This document shows positions 16,670 through 25,968 of a stretch of 64,000 bases of DNA, one piece after another. The first letter of the stretch is position 1; each line of letters begins with the position of its first letter. The notes beneath the pieces were generated by a model. The model was not told the DNA's origin. It saw only the letters and a list, made by a program, of their open reading frames with translations, and searched no databases. The DNA is taken from assembly GCA_019636445.1 (NCBI GenBank), contig JAHBXO010000002.1:186001-250000 (forward strand), given 5' to 3'. The position numbers and the translations under genes are program-made. The DNA comes from Gemmataceae bacterium. Its GTDB lineage: Bacteria > Planctomycetota > Planctomycetia > Gemmatales > Gemmataceae.

Positions 16670-18049
16670 ATGCTCCTCCTCGGCCAGCAGACGCAGCGGA
16701 CCTGCCAGACGCTCGATCGACGGGCGTTCGTGCAGGTCGGCGCGTCGTCGGTGCTCGGCCTCTCGCTTGCCGACCTCCTGCAAGCCCGCGAATCGGGGCT
16801 GAACTCCGGCTCCGCGAAGGCCGTCATCCTCGTCTGGCTCTGGGGCGGGCCGAGCCAGCTCGATACCTTCGACCCGAAGCCGAACGCGCCGCTCGAATTC
16901 CGCGGGCCGTTCGCCACCATCCCGACGCGCATCCCCGGCGTCCGCTTCACCGAACTCTTCCCGAAACTCGCCGGCATCACCGACAAGCTCGCCGTCCTCC
17001 GCACACTCACGACGCAGTCGAACGACCACGGCATCGCCGGCACCATCGGCCTCACGGGCAGCCCCGCCGGCGGCACCGGCCTCGACGGCAAGCCGCTCCC
17101 CGGATCGCCCCGCCCGGCCACCGGCTCCGTCGTCGCGAAGGCGCTCGCGAGCAAGTCCCGCGGCATCGCCTCGCCCTTCCTCGTGATCGGCGGCAAGCTG
17201 CACCAGGGGAAGAAACCGATCATCGGCGAGGGCGGCGGCCCGCTCGGCCCGGCCTACGACCCTTTCCGCCTCGAATACGACCCCGCGAAGGGGACGAAGG
17301 TGCCGGCCCTGCAACTGCCGCCGGAGCTGACGCCCGAGCGCCTCGCCGACCGGCAGAAGCTGATGGAATCGCTCTCGATCACGGAGCGGAAGCTGGAATC
17401 GTCGCTCGCCGTCGCCACGCTCGACGACTACCGCACGCGCGCCATCTCGATGCTGACGAGCACGAAGACGCAGGCGATGTTCGACCTGTCGCGGGAGTCG
17501 CCGAAGGCGGCGAACGCCTACGGGCGGACGCGGTTCGGGCAGTCGTGCCTGCTCGCGCGCCGGCTCGTCGAGGCGGGCGTGCCGTTCGTGCAGGTGAACT
17601 GGAGCGACCACGTCGAGGCCGAGGAGGATTCGGGCGACGGCGGCTGGGACCACCACTACCGGAACTTCCAGATCATGCAGGACCGCCACGCGATGTGGCT
17701 GGACCAGACGCTCTCGGCACTCATCCGCGATCTCGCCGAGCGTGGCCTGTTGGCGAGCACGCTGGTGCTGGCGGTGGGCGAGTTCGGCCGCGACCCGAAG
17801 GTGAACGACAAGGCCGGTCGCGAGCACTGGCCGGGCTGCTACAGCGCGCTGGCCGCCGGCGGGGGTGTGCAAGGCGGCCGGGTTCTCGGAACGAGCGACG
17901 CGAAGGCGGGCAAGCCGGCCGACACGCCGCTGACGCCGGGCGACCTGTGCGCGACGATTCAGCACGCCGTCGGCCTGACGAGCGAGCAGATCGCCGGCCT
18001 GGGCCTGGCGACGCCCGGCCGCGTGATCGAGGAGCTGTTCGCGAAGTAG
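16670..18049 (+). CDS. DUF1501 family exported protein
   Basis: 459 residues. The leader region has DRRAFVQVGASSVLGLSLADLL, a Tat-like signal. The body shows DUF1501 hallmarks: VILVWLWGGPSQLDTFDPKP, TQSNDHGIAGT, FGQSCLLARRLVEAGVPFVQVN, DHHYRNF and VLAVGEFGRDPKVN near the C-terminus. These match the metal-site pattern of the sulfatase/alkaline phosphatase superfamily, but no reaction is known. DUF1501 genes normally sit next to DUF1549/DUF1553 genes; here the partner is downstream but separated by 455 bp of repeat-rich DNA. The ATG at 16670 gives a normal N-terminus. It is predicted to be periplasmic. Confidence 0.9.
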   Translation: MLLLGQQTQRTCQTLDRRAFVQVGASSVLGLSLADLLQARESGLNSGSAKAVILVWLWGGPSQLDTFDPKPNAPLEFRGPFATIPTRIPGVRFTELFPKLAGITDKLAVLRTLTTQSNDHGIAGTIGLTGSPAGGTGLDGKPLPGSPRPATGSVVAKALASKSRGIASPFLVIGGKLHQGKKPIIGEGGGPLGPAYDPFRLEYDPAKGTKVPALQLPPELTPERLADRQKLMESLSITERKLESSLAVATLDDYRTRAISMLTSTKTQAMFDLSRESPKAANAYGRTRFGQSCLLARRLVEAGVPFVQVNWSDHVEAEEDSGDGGWDHHYRNFQIMQDRHAMWLDQTLSALIRDLAERGLLASTLVLAVGEFGRDPKVNDKAGREHWPGCYSALAAGGGVQGGRVLGTSDAKAGKPADTPLTPGDLCATIQHAVGLTSEQIAGLGLATPGRVIEELFAK

Positions 18050-18110
18050 TTGAAAAGAATGACTCAGTTCGTTGGCAATCGTTCAACGAAAATGGCGTAG
18101 CCGGATTGGA

Positions 18111-18441
18111 TGCCCCGGAGGGGCATCGGGCTGTAGCCACGGGTGGAGCGAAGCGGAACCCGTGGTCGAATCGAATACTCGAATCGCCCCGAAGGGGCGA
18201 AGGAACGAAGGATGTGAACGTCCCTCGACCCCTGCCGGGGTCGCGTTGTCCGCGATAGCCACCACGGGTGGAGCGAAGCGGAACCCGTGGTCGAATCGAA
18301 TACTCGAATCGCCCCGAAGGGGCGAAGGAACGAAGGATGTGAACGTCCCTCGACCCCTGCCGGGGTCGTGTTGTCCGCGATAACCACCACGGGTTGCGCT
18401 GCGCTACACCCGTGGCTACACTCCGCGGCCCCTCCGGGGCC
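18111..18441. repeat. Repeat-rich region: 125-bp tandem duplication of palindromic units
   Basis: Two direct copies of a 125-bp unit (18137-18261 and 18262-18386) are followed by a partial third from 18387. Each unit begins with a hairpin CCACGGGT...ACCCGTGG and contains GCCCCGAAGGGGC and CCCCTGCCGGGG hairpins. The block is bounded by GCCCCGGAGGGGC at 18112 and GGCCCCTCCGGGGCC at 18427-18441, so the whole is a foldback. The same motifs recur at 62699-62895. It separates the DUF1501 and DUF1549 genes that are normally adjacent, and contains no credible gene. Confidence 0.88.
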
Positions 18442-18504
18442 AAAACCCACGGGATCGAATGGCATCACGAGTTGGCCGATAGACCTCGAAATGCCCTGCG
18501 AAAC

Positions 18505-20730
18505 ATGCTTCGATCACAATTCCTATTATCCGTCCTTCTGTTCATCTCCCCGGCCGCCGCCCGGGCCGGGGAGCCGTCCGTTTCGTTCGAGCGCGACGTG
18601 TCGGCGGTGCTCTCGCGCGCCGGATGCAACATGGGCGCCTGCCACGGGAACCTGAACGGCAAGGGCGGCCTCAAGCTCTCGCTGCGCGGCGAGGACCCGG
18701 CGTACGACCACGCGGCCCTCACGCGCGGCGCGCTCGGCCGGCGCATCGACGTCTCTTCCCCGGACGAAAGCCTACTGTTGCAGAAAGCCGTCGGCCGCGT
18801 GCCCCACGAAGGCGGCGTGCGATTCAGCGCATCAAGCACCGAATACGCCACGCTGCGAAACTGGATCGCCGCCGGCGGCCGGTCCGACGCCGGGGGGAAT
18901 CCGAAACTCGTGGCGCTGGACGTCACACCAAAGTCGGCGATCCTCACGGCACCGAAGGATTCGTTCCGCCTGAAGGCCGTCGCCCGCTTCGCCGACGGGA
19001 CCACGCGCGATGTGACGCCGTTCGTCGCCGTCGAGACGACGACCGTCGGCATCGTGACGGTTCACGCGGACGGCACGGTCGAGAAGGAGCAGGACGGCGA
19101 GACGACCGTGCTCGTGCGCTACCTCGGCCGGCAGGTGCCGGTACGCGTCGCCTTCCTGCCTGACGTTCCGCCGCCGGACGTGAGCGTGCTGAATTCCTCG
19201 AACAAGATCGATTCCTTGGTGTCGAAGCAGTTGAAGGAATTGCGCATCCCGCCGTCGGCGCTCGCGGACGATGCCACGTTCCTTCGCCGCGCGTCGCTGG
19301 ACGCCACCGGCACGCTGCCGACGGCGAGCGAAGTGCGGGCCTTCCTCGTGGACCGCTCGCCGGACAAGCGCGAGAAGCTGATCGATGCTCTTCTCGGCAA
19401 GCCGGAGTTCGCCGAGTACTGGGCGATGAAGTGGAGCGACCTGCTGCGGAACGAGGAGAAATCGCTCGACCGCAAGGGCGTGCAGGTCTACCACCGCTGG
19501 ATCAAGACCTGGTTCGCCGAGGACCGGCCGCTCAACGAATTCGCCCGCGAGATCCTCTCCGCCCGCGGCAGCACGTACGCGAACCCGCCGGCGAACTTCT
19601 ACCGGGCCGTGCGCGACCCGCAGGCGCGGGCGGAGGCGGTGGCGCAAGTCTTCCTCGGCGTGCGCGTCAACTGTGCGAAGTGCCACAACCACCCGTTCGA
19701 CGTCTGGACGCAGGACGACTACCACCGCTTCGCCGCGTTCTTCCCGCGGGTGCAATACCGCGTGCTATCGAACGCGCGCAAGGACGACCTCGACAAGCAC
19801 GAGTTCGTCGGCGAGCAGATCGTCTTCACCTCGCGTTCGGCCGAGATGACTCTGCCACGCACGGGCGAGACGGCCGTGCCGAAGACGCTCGGCGACGATC
19901 GGTCACCGATGATGGATTCCGATCGTCTCGGCATGCTCGCGGACTGGATCGCGGACCCGGCGAATCCGTTCTTCGCGAAGGCGCAGGCGAACCGCGTCTG
20001 GTACCACCTCTTCGGCCGCGGGATCGTGGAGCCGAACGACGACTTCAAGGCGGCGAACCCGCCGTCGAATCCGGAGTTGCTGGACCACCTCGCGGCCGAG
20101 TTCAAGGCCGGAGGCTTCCGCCTGAAGCCATTGGTGAAGACGATTCTCCTGTCCCGGACGTATCAGCTTTCCAGTTCGACCGTTGAAGCCAACGCCCACG
20201 ATGCCTCTCACTTCTCGCACGCGCTCGTTCAGCCGCTGGAGGCGGAGCAACTGCTGGACGCGATGAGTCGCGTGCTGGACGTCGAGCCGCGATTCAACGG
20301 CTATCCGGCCGGCGTGCGTGCGGGGGCCGTGCCGGCGATGTCGCAGGCGGGCACGGGCAGCCGGCGCGGCGGCGCGGCCATGGGCGAGCGGTTCCTGCGC
20401 GTCTTCGGCAAGCCCGAGCGCCTGCTGACGTGCGACTGCGAGCGCAGCGAGGAGGCGGGCCTCTTGCAGGCGTTCCAGATGATCAACGGCGAGCAGATGA
20501 ACGCCATGCTGCGAAAATCCGACAATCGCCTCGGCCGCATGCTCGACGCTGGCGCAGCCGACGCGGAATTGCTGGACGAGCTTTATCTCTCGGCGCTCGG
20601 CCGTTTCCCGAACCCGACCGAGAAATCGAAACTGGGCAACTACATCAAGGCCGCCCCCGACCGCCGCAAGGCACGGGAGGATGTGGCGTGGGGCGTTCTG
20701 AACTCGAAGGAGTTCCTGCTGCGGCGTTGA
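18505..20730 (+). CDS. DUF1549/DUF1553 planctomycete cytochrome-type protein
   Basis: 741 residues with a signal peptide (MLRSQFLLSVLLFISPAAARA). Residues 41-47 form CNMGACH, a CX4CH heme-like site typical of this family. An Ig-like Big2 domain follows at about 130-220 (LDVTPKSAILTAPKDSFRL). DUF1549 (PSCyt2) spans about 230-440 and includes a normal CAKCH heme motif at 390-394 followed by NHPFDVW. DUF1553 (PSD1) fills the rest (GMLADWIADPANPFFAKAQANRVWYHLFGRG). The protein is predicted periplasmic, with unknown function; it is usually paired with a DUF1501 gene, present upstream beyond the repeat block. The open frame extends upstream into the repeats, but the ATG at 18505 starts the signal peptide. 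The length is normal for the family. Confidence 0.9.
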   Translation: MLRSQFLLSVLLFISPAAARAGEPSVSFERDVSAVLSRAGCNMGACHGNLNGKGGLKLSLRGEDPAYDHAALTRGALGRRIDVSSPDESLLLQKAVGRVPHEGGVRFSASSTEYATLRNWIAAGGRSDAGGNPKLVALDVTPKSAILTAPKDSFRLKAVARFADGTTRDVTPFVAVETTTVGIVTVHADGTVEKEQDGETTVLVRYLGRQVPVRVAFLPDVPPPDVSVLNSSNKIDSLVSKQLKELRIPPSALADDATFLRRASLDATGTLPTASEVRAFLVDRSPDKREKLIDALLGKPEFAEYWAMKWSDLLRNEEKSLDRKGVQVYHRWIKTWFAEDRPLNEFAREILSARGSTYANPPANFYRAVRDPQARAEAVAQVFLGVRVNCAKCHNHPFDVWTQDDYHRFAAFFPRVQYRVLSNARKDDLDKHEFVGEQIVFTSRSAEMTLPRTGETAVPKTLGDDRSPMMDSDRLGMLADWIADPANPFFAKAQANRVWYHLFGRGIVEPNDDFKAANPPSNPELLDHLAAEFKAGGFRLKPLVKTILLSRTYQLSSSTVEANAHDASHFSHALVQPLEAEQLLDAMSRVLDVEPRFNGYPAGVRAGAVPAMSQAGTGSRRGGAAMGERFLRVFGKPERLLTCDCERSEEAGLLQAFQMINGEQMNAMLRKSDNRLGRMLDAGAADAELLDELYLSALGRFPNPTEKSKLGNYIKAAPDRRKAREDVAWGVLNSKEFLLRR

Positions 20731-20772
20731 GCGGCGTAGAATGGCAACGTCTCGACTGGTGGAGGAATCGTC

Positions 20773-21030
20773 TTGCCACTCACGTTGGAACTTCCGGCCG
20801 ATCTTGCGGCCGGACTTTGCGAAGAAGCGACCCGGTTGGGCATCACCTTGCCCGATTACGCTCTTCGGATTCTGATGGAATCCCGTCCGAAGTCCGTATC
20901 CCCGATGACCGGGGCCGAACTGGTTGAGCGGTGGCAACGCGAAGGTGTGATTGGATCGCGTTCGGATCTCGGCGATAGCCAGGAAATCGCACGGTCGCTG
21001 CGCTCGCGGGCCGAACGACGCGGGGCGTGA
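20773..21030 (+). CDS. VapB-type antitoxin
   Basis: 85 residues from a TTG with an ideal GGAGG eight bases upstream. The N-terminal strand-helix (PLTLELPADLAAGLCEEATRLGITLPDYAL) resembles ribbon-helix-helix DNA-binding antitoxins. The C-terminal part (TGAELVERWQREGVIGSR) looks like the toxin-wrapping segment of PIN-domain antitoxins. It overlaps the PIN toxin gene by 4 bp (GTGA). It is expected to repress its own operon and neutralise VapC. No operator was identified in the 42 bp upstream. Confidence 0.8.
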   Translation: MPLTLELPADLAAGLCEEATRLGITLPDYALRILMESRPKSVSPMTGAELVERWQREGVIGSRSDLGDSQEIARSLRSRAERRGA

Positions 21031-21413
21031 GCGTGTACCTCCTCGACACGGACATCCTCATCGATATCCAGCGCGGTCATGCCGGCGCGGTTACATGGTT
21101 TCAAAGCCTGACCAAAGCGCCGACCGTGCCTGGCATCGTCGTGATGGAATTGATTCAGGGCGCGCAGGACGCAAAACAGGTGCGGACGGTGCTGCAACTC
21201 GTGGCGCCCTTGCCCATGGTGTGGCCGACCGAGACCGATTTCAGTCGGGCGCTGGCCGATTTCACCTCGTTTCACCTATCCCACAATCTCGGGCTGCTCG
21301 ATGCGATCATCGCCGCGTGCGCGGTCGGATTGTCGGCCGAACTCTGCACGTTCAACGACAAGCACTACCGGATCGTGCCCGGGTTGAAAACTCTCCGACC
21401 CTACTCGAAGTGA
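21027..21413 (+). CDS. vapC: VapC-type PIN-domain ribonuclease toxin
   Basis: 128 residues, the normal PIN length. The acidic catalytic residues are all visible: Asp7 in LLDTDILID, Glu41 in VVMELIQG, Asp92 in LGLLDAIIA, and the terminal TFNDKHY (Asn110, Asp111) followed by the IVPGLK strand. PIN toxins cut tRNA or rRNA when free of their antitoxin. Start is GTG at 21027, overlapping the antitoxin stop. The pair lies directly behind the DUF1549 gene on the same strand with a 42-bp gap, and it converges with the large cytochrome gene at 21448. Confidence 0.92.
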   Translation: MSVYLLDTDILIDIQRGHAGAVTWFQSLTKAPTVPGIVVMELIQGAQDAKQVRTVLQLVAPLPMVWPTETDFSRALADFTSFHLSHNLGLLDAIIAACAVGLSAELCTFNDKHYRIVPGLKTLRPYSK

Positions 21414-21447
21414 AAGATTTTCGAATGTCGGGGCTGCGATCGAACCC

Positions 21448-24400
21448 TCACTCCCCCGCGTCCGCGCCGCGGACCATGCGGAACTGCGGGCTGGCCACGA
21501 TCACCCTCACGGCGGCCGAGACCCGGCCGTCCGCCTTTTTCAATTCCACCACCATTTCGTCCAGCACCGATGTATCCGAGAGCGTGACGGATCGGCCAAG
21601 GGCGTAGCCGAGCAGGCGCTTGCAGAAGAGCCGGACGATCACGTCCTGTTTCTTCGACAGAAGATAGTTCCGCAGGCCGTCGATGCCATCGAACTCCGAA
21701 CCATCGCGAAGCTTGGCCTTGGAGTCCAATGGCAGGCCGCCGAAGTCCTTGTCGCGCCGCCGGCCGATCGGGTCGTACTTCTCGAGCGCGAACCCGAACG
21801 GGTCGATGCGCACGTGGCAGGCAGCGCAGCTCGCGTCCGAGACGTGGCGCTCGGTCAGCTGACGCGTCGTCAACTTCTCCGTCCCCTCCTCTTCCGGCAG
21901 CTTCGGCACGTTCGGCGGCGGCTTCGGCAGCTTCTCGCCGAGCAGCGTCTCGACGACCCAGTTCCCGCGCAGCACCGGGCTGGTCCGCGAGGCCCCCGAT
22001 TGCTTCGCCTGCACGCTCGCGAAGCCGAGGATGCCGCCGCGACCGTACTGCTTGACACCCTCGACGCGCCGCCAGTCGGGGCCGGTCACACCCGGGATGC
22101 CGTAGTGTTTCGCCAGCGTTTCGTTGAGGAACGTCGCGTCCGAATCGAGCAGGGCCGTGACCTTGCGGTCGGCCTGGAAGAGATCCTGGAAGAAGCGGAT
22201 GCCTTCCTCGTTCATCGCCGAGCGCAGGTCCGGCGTGAAGTTCGGGAAGAGCTTCTCGTTCTTCTCGTTGTGCTCGTCGAAGCCGCGAACGTGGATCCAC
22301 TGCGTGCCGAACTCGATGGCCAGCGATCGCGTGCGGCCGTCGGCGAGCATCCGCCGCGTCTGCGCCTCGAGCGTCTTCGGATCGTTCAGCTTCCCCTCGG
22401 CCGCGAGGCGGCGCAACTCGTCGTCGGGCATCGACGACCAGAGGAAGTAGCTGAGGCGGGACGCCAGTTCCCAATCGCTCACGGGTTTCGGGGCCTTCCC
22501 GGGCGGAGCGGCTTCGATGCGGAAGAGGAACGACGGCGACACGAAGACTCGCATCAGCGCGCCGCGGAACGCTTCGACATAGCTCGCCCCGGTGGCACGC
22601 ACCGAGCGCACGAGCTTGCGGAGTTCCTCCGCTTCGCCGGGCTTGAGTGGCCGGCGGTACGCTTTCGCCGCGAAGGCGACGAGCGCGTCCAACTGCTTCG
22701 GCTCTGCCGCAATCTCCGATGCGAGCAAATCGTCGGCCCGTTTCTGGAACGTCGGCTTCTGACCGAGGAAATACAACTCCATCGCCTTCGGTTGGTCCTG
22801 CGTCACGAAGCCGATGAACTGCGGCAGGTGCTCGTTTTCCAGACGATATTGCTTGCTGACGAACCGGTGCTCGGCCCAGAGGTGGTCGAGTTCCTTCGCC
22901 TGTGCATCGTTCAGGAACAACCGGACGAGCGGTTCGTCCTCACGATGGAACATCTTCAGCGACACGACTTCGTCGGTCGGGATCACCGGCGGGAAGCAGA
23001 GATAGAACGGGAACGCATCGCGGAAGGCGTCGAAACCCGCCTTCAATTTCGCAAGGCCACCGGGGCCGACGAGCAGCGGCGACTTACCGTCCCATCGCGG
23101 CGCGTCGGCGGGGAGAGTCGCGGCTTGCACGAGCGCGGCCCGGCCCTCCGCCGGCGCGGACAGTACCGCTTCCGCGACGAGCGCCCGACCCGCGAACAGC
23201 GCCGCCGGCAGGCGGAGATCCACGAAGCCGTTCGCCGGGAGAATCAGGTTCCCATCGCGGTCGAACACCTCACCCGACGGACCGAACTGCTTGGCCAACG
23301 GCTTGCGGAACGGCGTCGCGTCCAGCCCCTTCAGGAGTGGACTTTCGACGGACGCGAGGTTGTCGTACAGGATCCGGTTCGCATCCTTTGCATTCGACGG
23401 TCGCGGGCCGGTCAGGAGCGTTTTCAATTCGCCTGCGAGCTTTGGCAGTTCGTCCCGCTTCATCGCGTCGACGGCGGCAACCTTCCAGCGACCGAGAATG
23501 GAGTCGACCGGAATCGGCAGAGCACCGGCGGCGACGGCGCGGGCCGGCCCTTTCCCGAAACTCCAGACCGCCGTGTTCCCGTGCCCGTCGGCGTGCGGAT
23601 TTCCGTCGTGGATCGAGCCCGCAATCTCCTTCGCCAGATCCCAGACGCGGCCGGGCTTCGCTGTCTCGGTGATCGTGAACGCGACCCCGGTGAGGTCGCA
23701 GACGTGGTCGGCGCTCTTCGCGTCGACAGCAAGGATCAACTGATCGCCGATCTGCACGGCCCGCGTGAGTTCGTGCTTCGCCTCCTTGCCGAGCGCGATG
23801 CCGCCGCCGGCGATCTCGGTTGCCTTCAGGCCGCGGCGGGCTTCCAGCCACCACGCGACGCCGTTGCCACAGGCCGGGTGCGCGTGCGAGACTTTCGTTT
23901 CGATCTTCACCGTCCCCGCAATCGGGCTGGTCCAGGCGATGCCGACGTATTCCTGCGGCATCGGGTGAACGACGACCGACTTCGCCTTCGCAAGGCCCGG
24001 AATGCGTTCGTCCTGATCGGAGGAATTGGCCATCACCACGGGCAGCCCGCTCGTGCGCGAGTGCCAGCCGTTGATCCACGCCTTGCCGTCGATCCGCTCC
24101 GCCTTCGTGTCGAACAGCTTGAACTCAGCGAACGGCACCGGCTTGCCATCGACCGGCTTCGCACCGGTGAGGTCGAGGTCCACGAAATCGACCCAGCGCT
24201 TCAGCAGGTCCGCGTTCAGTCCCTTCGATTCCTGCTTCGGGTTCTTGGCTTGCTCGAAAACGGCCGCGAGATACTTGTCCGCATCGGCGAAGACGGTGGG
24301 GAAATCGAACTCGAACTTCGCGCCGTAGGAGGCGTATTCCGCGAGGCGCAGCGGCGGGCCGTTCCCCTCGAATCGCGGATTTCGCACGAGCACCTTCGCC

Positions 24401-25542
24401 CCGGTGCCGACGGGGAGAAGCTCCCGCGCCGACAGCCGGATCGCCACCTCGGCGTTCCCCGGCTCCGGCTTTACGACGACGCGAATGGATTGCGAATCCA
24501 CCCCCGTCGGCTCGGTCGGGAACTGCCGACTAAGGTTCTCCGTGTAGGTGGATCCCAGCGGGCGGAAGTAGTTGCCGACGCGCGCCGTCTGCCAGAGCGC
24601 ATTCTGCCAACTCACGATGTCAGCCAGGAGCGACGGCACTTCGTTCGCGTTCGCCGTCTTCCATTTCCTGCGGATCGTGTCGAGCGGCTCCGACGGCGTC
24701 GGGTCGGTCAGCGTCGAATACAAGGCCCGCAGATACTTCTCGTTCAGCTTCTCCTTCGCGGCGATCTCGGCGAACTTCCCCTCCGCTAGGGCTGTGCGGT
24801 GATTCACCGTCGCAGCGACGTAGCCCTGGAATGGCAGCCGCCCTTCCGGTCCGACGTGCTTCGAATAGAAGGCCCGAATCTTCGCCACGCCCTCGTCGCT
24901 CCAGTCGCGGCGGGTCTTGGCCGGCGAGAAGCGGAAGCCGTCCGGCAGCAGCACGGCACGGTCGGCGATCTCCTTCGCGGCGGCGAGGTACTTGGTGAAG
25001 AGCGCCGGCGAGATGTCCGTGAGCGCCTCGGCCGCGTTCGTGAAGCCTTCGCCGGCCGCGCCGTCGGCCGGGAACTCGCGCGTCGGGCGTAGGTCCACGC
25101 CGGTGAGGTCGCGAATGGTGGCGTCGTACTCGGCGTTACTCAGCCGGCGGAGCGGCACGCGACCGGGGTCGCCTTTCCGCGCCTTCGCCTCCGATTCGAT
25201 GAACTGCCGCACCCACTGCACGAGTTGCTTTTTCTCTTCGGCCGTCGGTTGCGGCTTATCCTTCGGCGGCATCTCGCCCGTCTCGATCTGCTCGATCATC
25301 GCCAGCCACGGCTTTGAGTCTTTGCGGATGTCGTCGAGCGTCGCGAACCGTTCGAGGTCGAGTTCGCCTTTCATCGCCTTCGTCGAGTGGCAATTCAAGC
25401 AATGCATCTTGAGCAACGGCCGGATGGTCTTGGCGAACGACTCGGCCTGCGCATCCTGTGCCACGGCTGGCCGTGCCGGCTGGAAGTACGCGACCGCGAC
25501 GAGTCCAACGCCGACGAGGGAGAGCGGAAGCCAACGGGACAT
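21448..25542 (-). CDS. Giant DUF1592-family planctomycete cytochrome protein
   Basis: 1364 residues with a signal peptide. Heme motifs are CLNCH at 48-52 (PSCyt1-like domain, with GELDLERF after it) and CAACH at 1239-1243 (PSCyt3). DUF1587 (PSD3) spans about 120-200 (PLRRLSNAEYDATIRDLTG). A long central region of roughly 700 residues has beta-rich carbohydrate-binding-like stretches and no recognised domain. DUF1595, DUF1592, DUF1588 and DUF1585 occupy the last 450 residues (AYRRPLKPGEAEELRKLV, ASRLSYFLWSSMPDDELRRL, CHVRIDPFGFALEKYD). The ATG at 25542 follows GAGGA. Unlike the 12.2-kb homologue it has no DUF1552 partner nearby. It is presumably periplasmic; function unknown. Confidence 0.88.
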   Translation of the reverse strand: MSRWLPLSLVGVGLVAVAYFQPARPAVAQDAQAESFAKTIRPLLKMHCLNCHSTKAMKGELDLERFATLDDIRKDSKPWLAMIEQIETGEMPPKDKPQPTAEEKKQLVQWVRQFIESEAKARKGDPGRVPLRRLSNAEYDATIRDLTGVDLRPTREFPADGAAGEGFTNAAEALTDISPALFTKYLAAAKEIADRAVLLPDGFRFSPAKTRRDWSDEGVAKIRAFYSKHVGPEGRLPFQGYVAATVNHRTALAEGKFAEIAAKEKLNEKYLRALYSTLTDPTPSEPLDTIRRKWKTANANEVPSLLADIVSWQNALWQTARVGNYFRPLGSTYTENLSRQFPTEPTGVDSQSIRVVVKPEPGNAEVAIRLSARELLPVGTGAKVLVRNPRFEGNGPPLRLAEYASYGAKFEFDFPTVFADADKYLAAVFEQAKNPKQESKGLNADLLKRWVDFVDLDLTGAKPVDGKPVPFAEFKLFDTKAERIDGKAWINGWHSRTSGLPVVMANSSDQDERIPGLAKAKSVVVHPMPQEYVGIAWTSPIAGTVKIETKVSHAHPACGNGVAWWLEARRGLKATEIAGGGIALGKEAKHELTRAVQIGDQLILAVDAKSADHVCDLTGVAFTITETAKPGRVWDLAKEIAGSIHDGNPHADGHGNTAVWSFGKGPARAVAAGALPIPVDSILGRWKVAAVDAMKRDELPKLAGELKTLLTGPRPSNAKDANRILYDNLASVESPLLKGLDATPFRKPLAKQFGPSGEVFDRDGNLILPANGFVDLRLPAALFAGRALVAEAVLSAPAEGRAALVQAATLPADAPRWDGKSPLLVGPGGLAKLKAGFDAFRDAFPFYLCFPPVIPTDEVVSLKMFHREDEPLVRLFLNDAQAKELDHLWAEHRFVSKQYRLENEHLPQFIGFVTQDQPKAMELYFLGQKPTFQKRADDLLASEIAAEPKQLDALVAFAAKAYRRPLKPGEAEELRKLVRSVRATGASYVEAFRGALMRVFVSPSFLFRIEAAPPGKAPKPVSDWELASRLSYFLWSSMPDDELRRLAAEGKLNDPKTLEAQTRRMLADGRTRSLAIEFGTQWIHVRGFDEHNEKNEKLFPNFTPDLRSAMNEEGIRFFQDLFQADRKVTALLDSDATFLNETLAKHYGIPGVTGPDWRRVEGVKQYGRGGILGFASVQAKQSGASRTSPVLRGNWVVETLLGEKLPKPPPNVPKLPEEEGTEKLTTRQLTERHVSDASCAACHVRIDPFGFALEKYDPIGRRRDKDFGGLPLDSKAKLRDGSEFDGIDGLRNYLLSKKQDVIVRLFCKRLLGYALGRSVTLSDTSVLDEMVVELKKADGRVSAAVRVIVASPQFRMVRGADAGE

Positions 25543-25689
25543 TTCCAATCCTCGGAGAGTTCGACGACGAGCCAACCGGCGGAGAGTCATCTTATCCTGA
25601 AAGCGTCTTCGTAGGCTGGACCGAGTCTTCGAAGGCCGACATGTATGGTGCCGGCGACGACCGAGTTGGGTAAGACTGTCGCGCGCCGA

Positions 25690-25931
25690 GTCTTCAGGCC
25701 GAAGGCCTGGGAGTGCTTAGCCCAGGGCAACGCCCTGGGTCGCACGTACCCGGAGCCAGCAGCCTGAAAGGCTGCGACGAGGCCACGATCCACCTCACGT
25801 TTGCGTACATCTCATCCCGGTTGGGTTCATCCATAAGCCTTCGTGTCGCAGCCTTTCAGGCTGCGGTTTGGTCGCACCCCTAACCCAGGGCGTTGCCCTG
25901 GGCTAAGCAATCCCAGGCCTTCGGCCTGAAG
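25690..25931. repeat. Foldback repeat of the CCCAGGGC family
   Basis: The left arm (25690-25740) reads GTCTTCAGGCCGAAGGCCTG then GGAGTGCTTAGCCCAGGGC..., and the right arm (25883-25931) is its near-exact complement. Between them are CAGCCTGAAAGGCTG and its inverted copy, so the element is a nested hairpin about 240 bp long. The same family forms the tandem block at 61605-62606. The 426-bp gap between the large cytochrome gene and the Tat protein gene holds nothing else recognisable. Confidence 0.88.
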
Positions 25932-25968
25932 AGTTCAATCCTGAAGAGTTCTACGTTACAGCCCACCC

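Noticed and set aside
21814-24789. Open frame of about 990 codons on the plus strand inside the giant cytochrome gene
   Set aside because: Antisense shadow of a GC-rich gene with skewed Arg/Glu/Val content and no domain.
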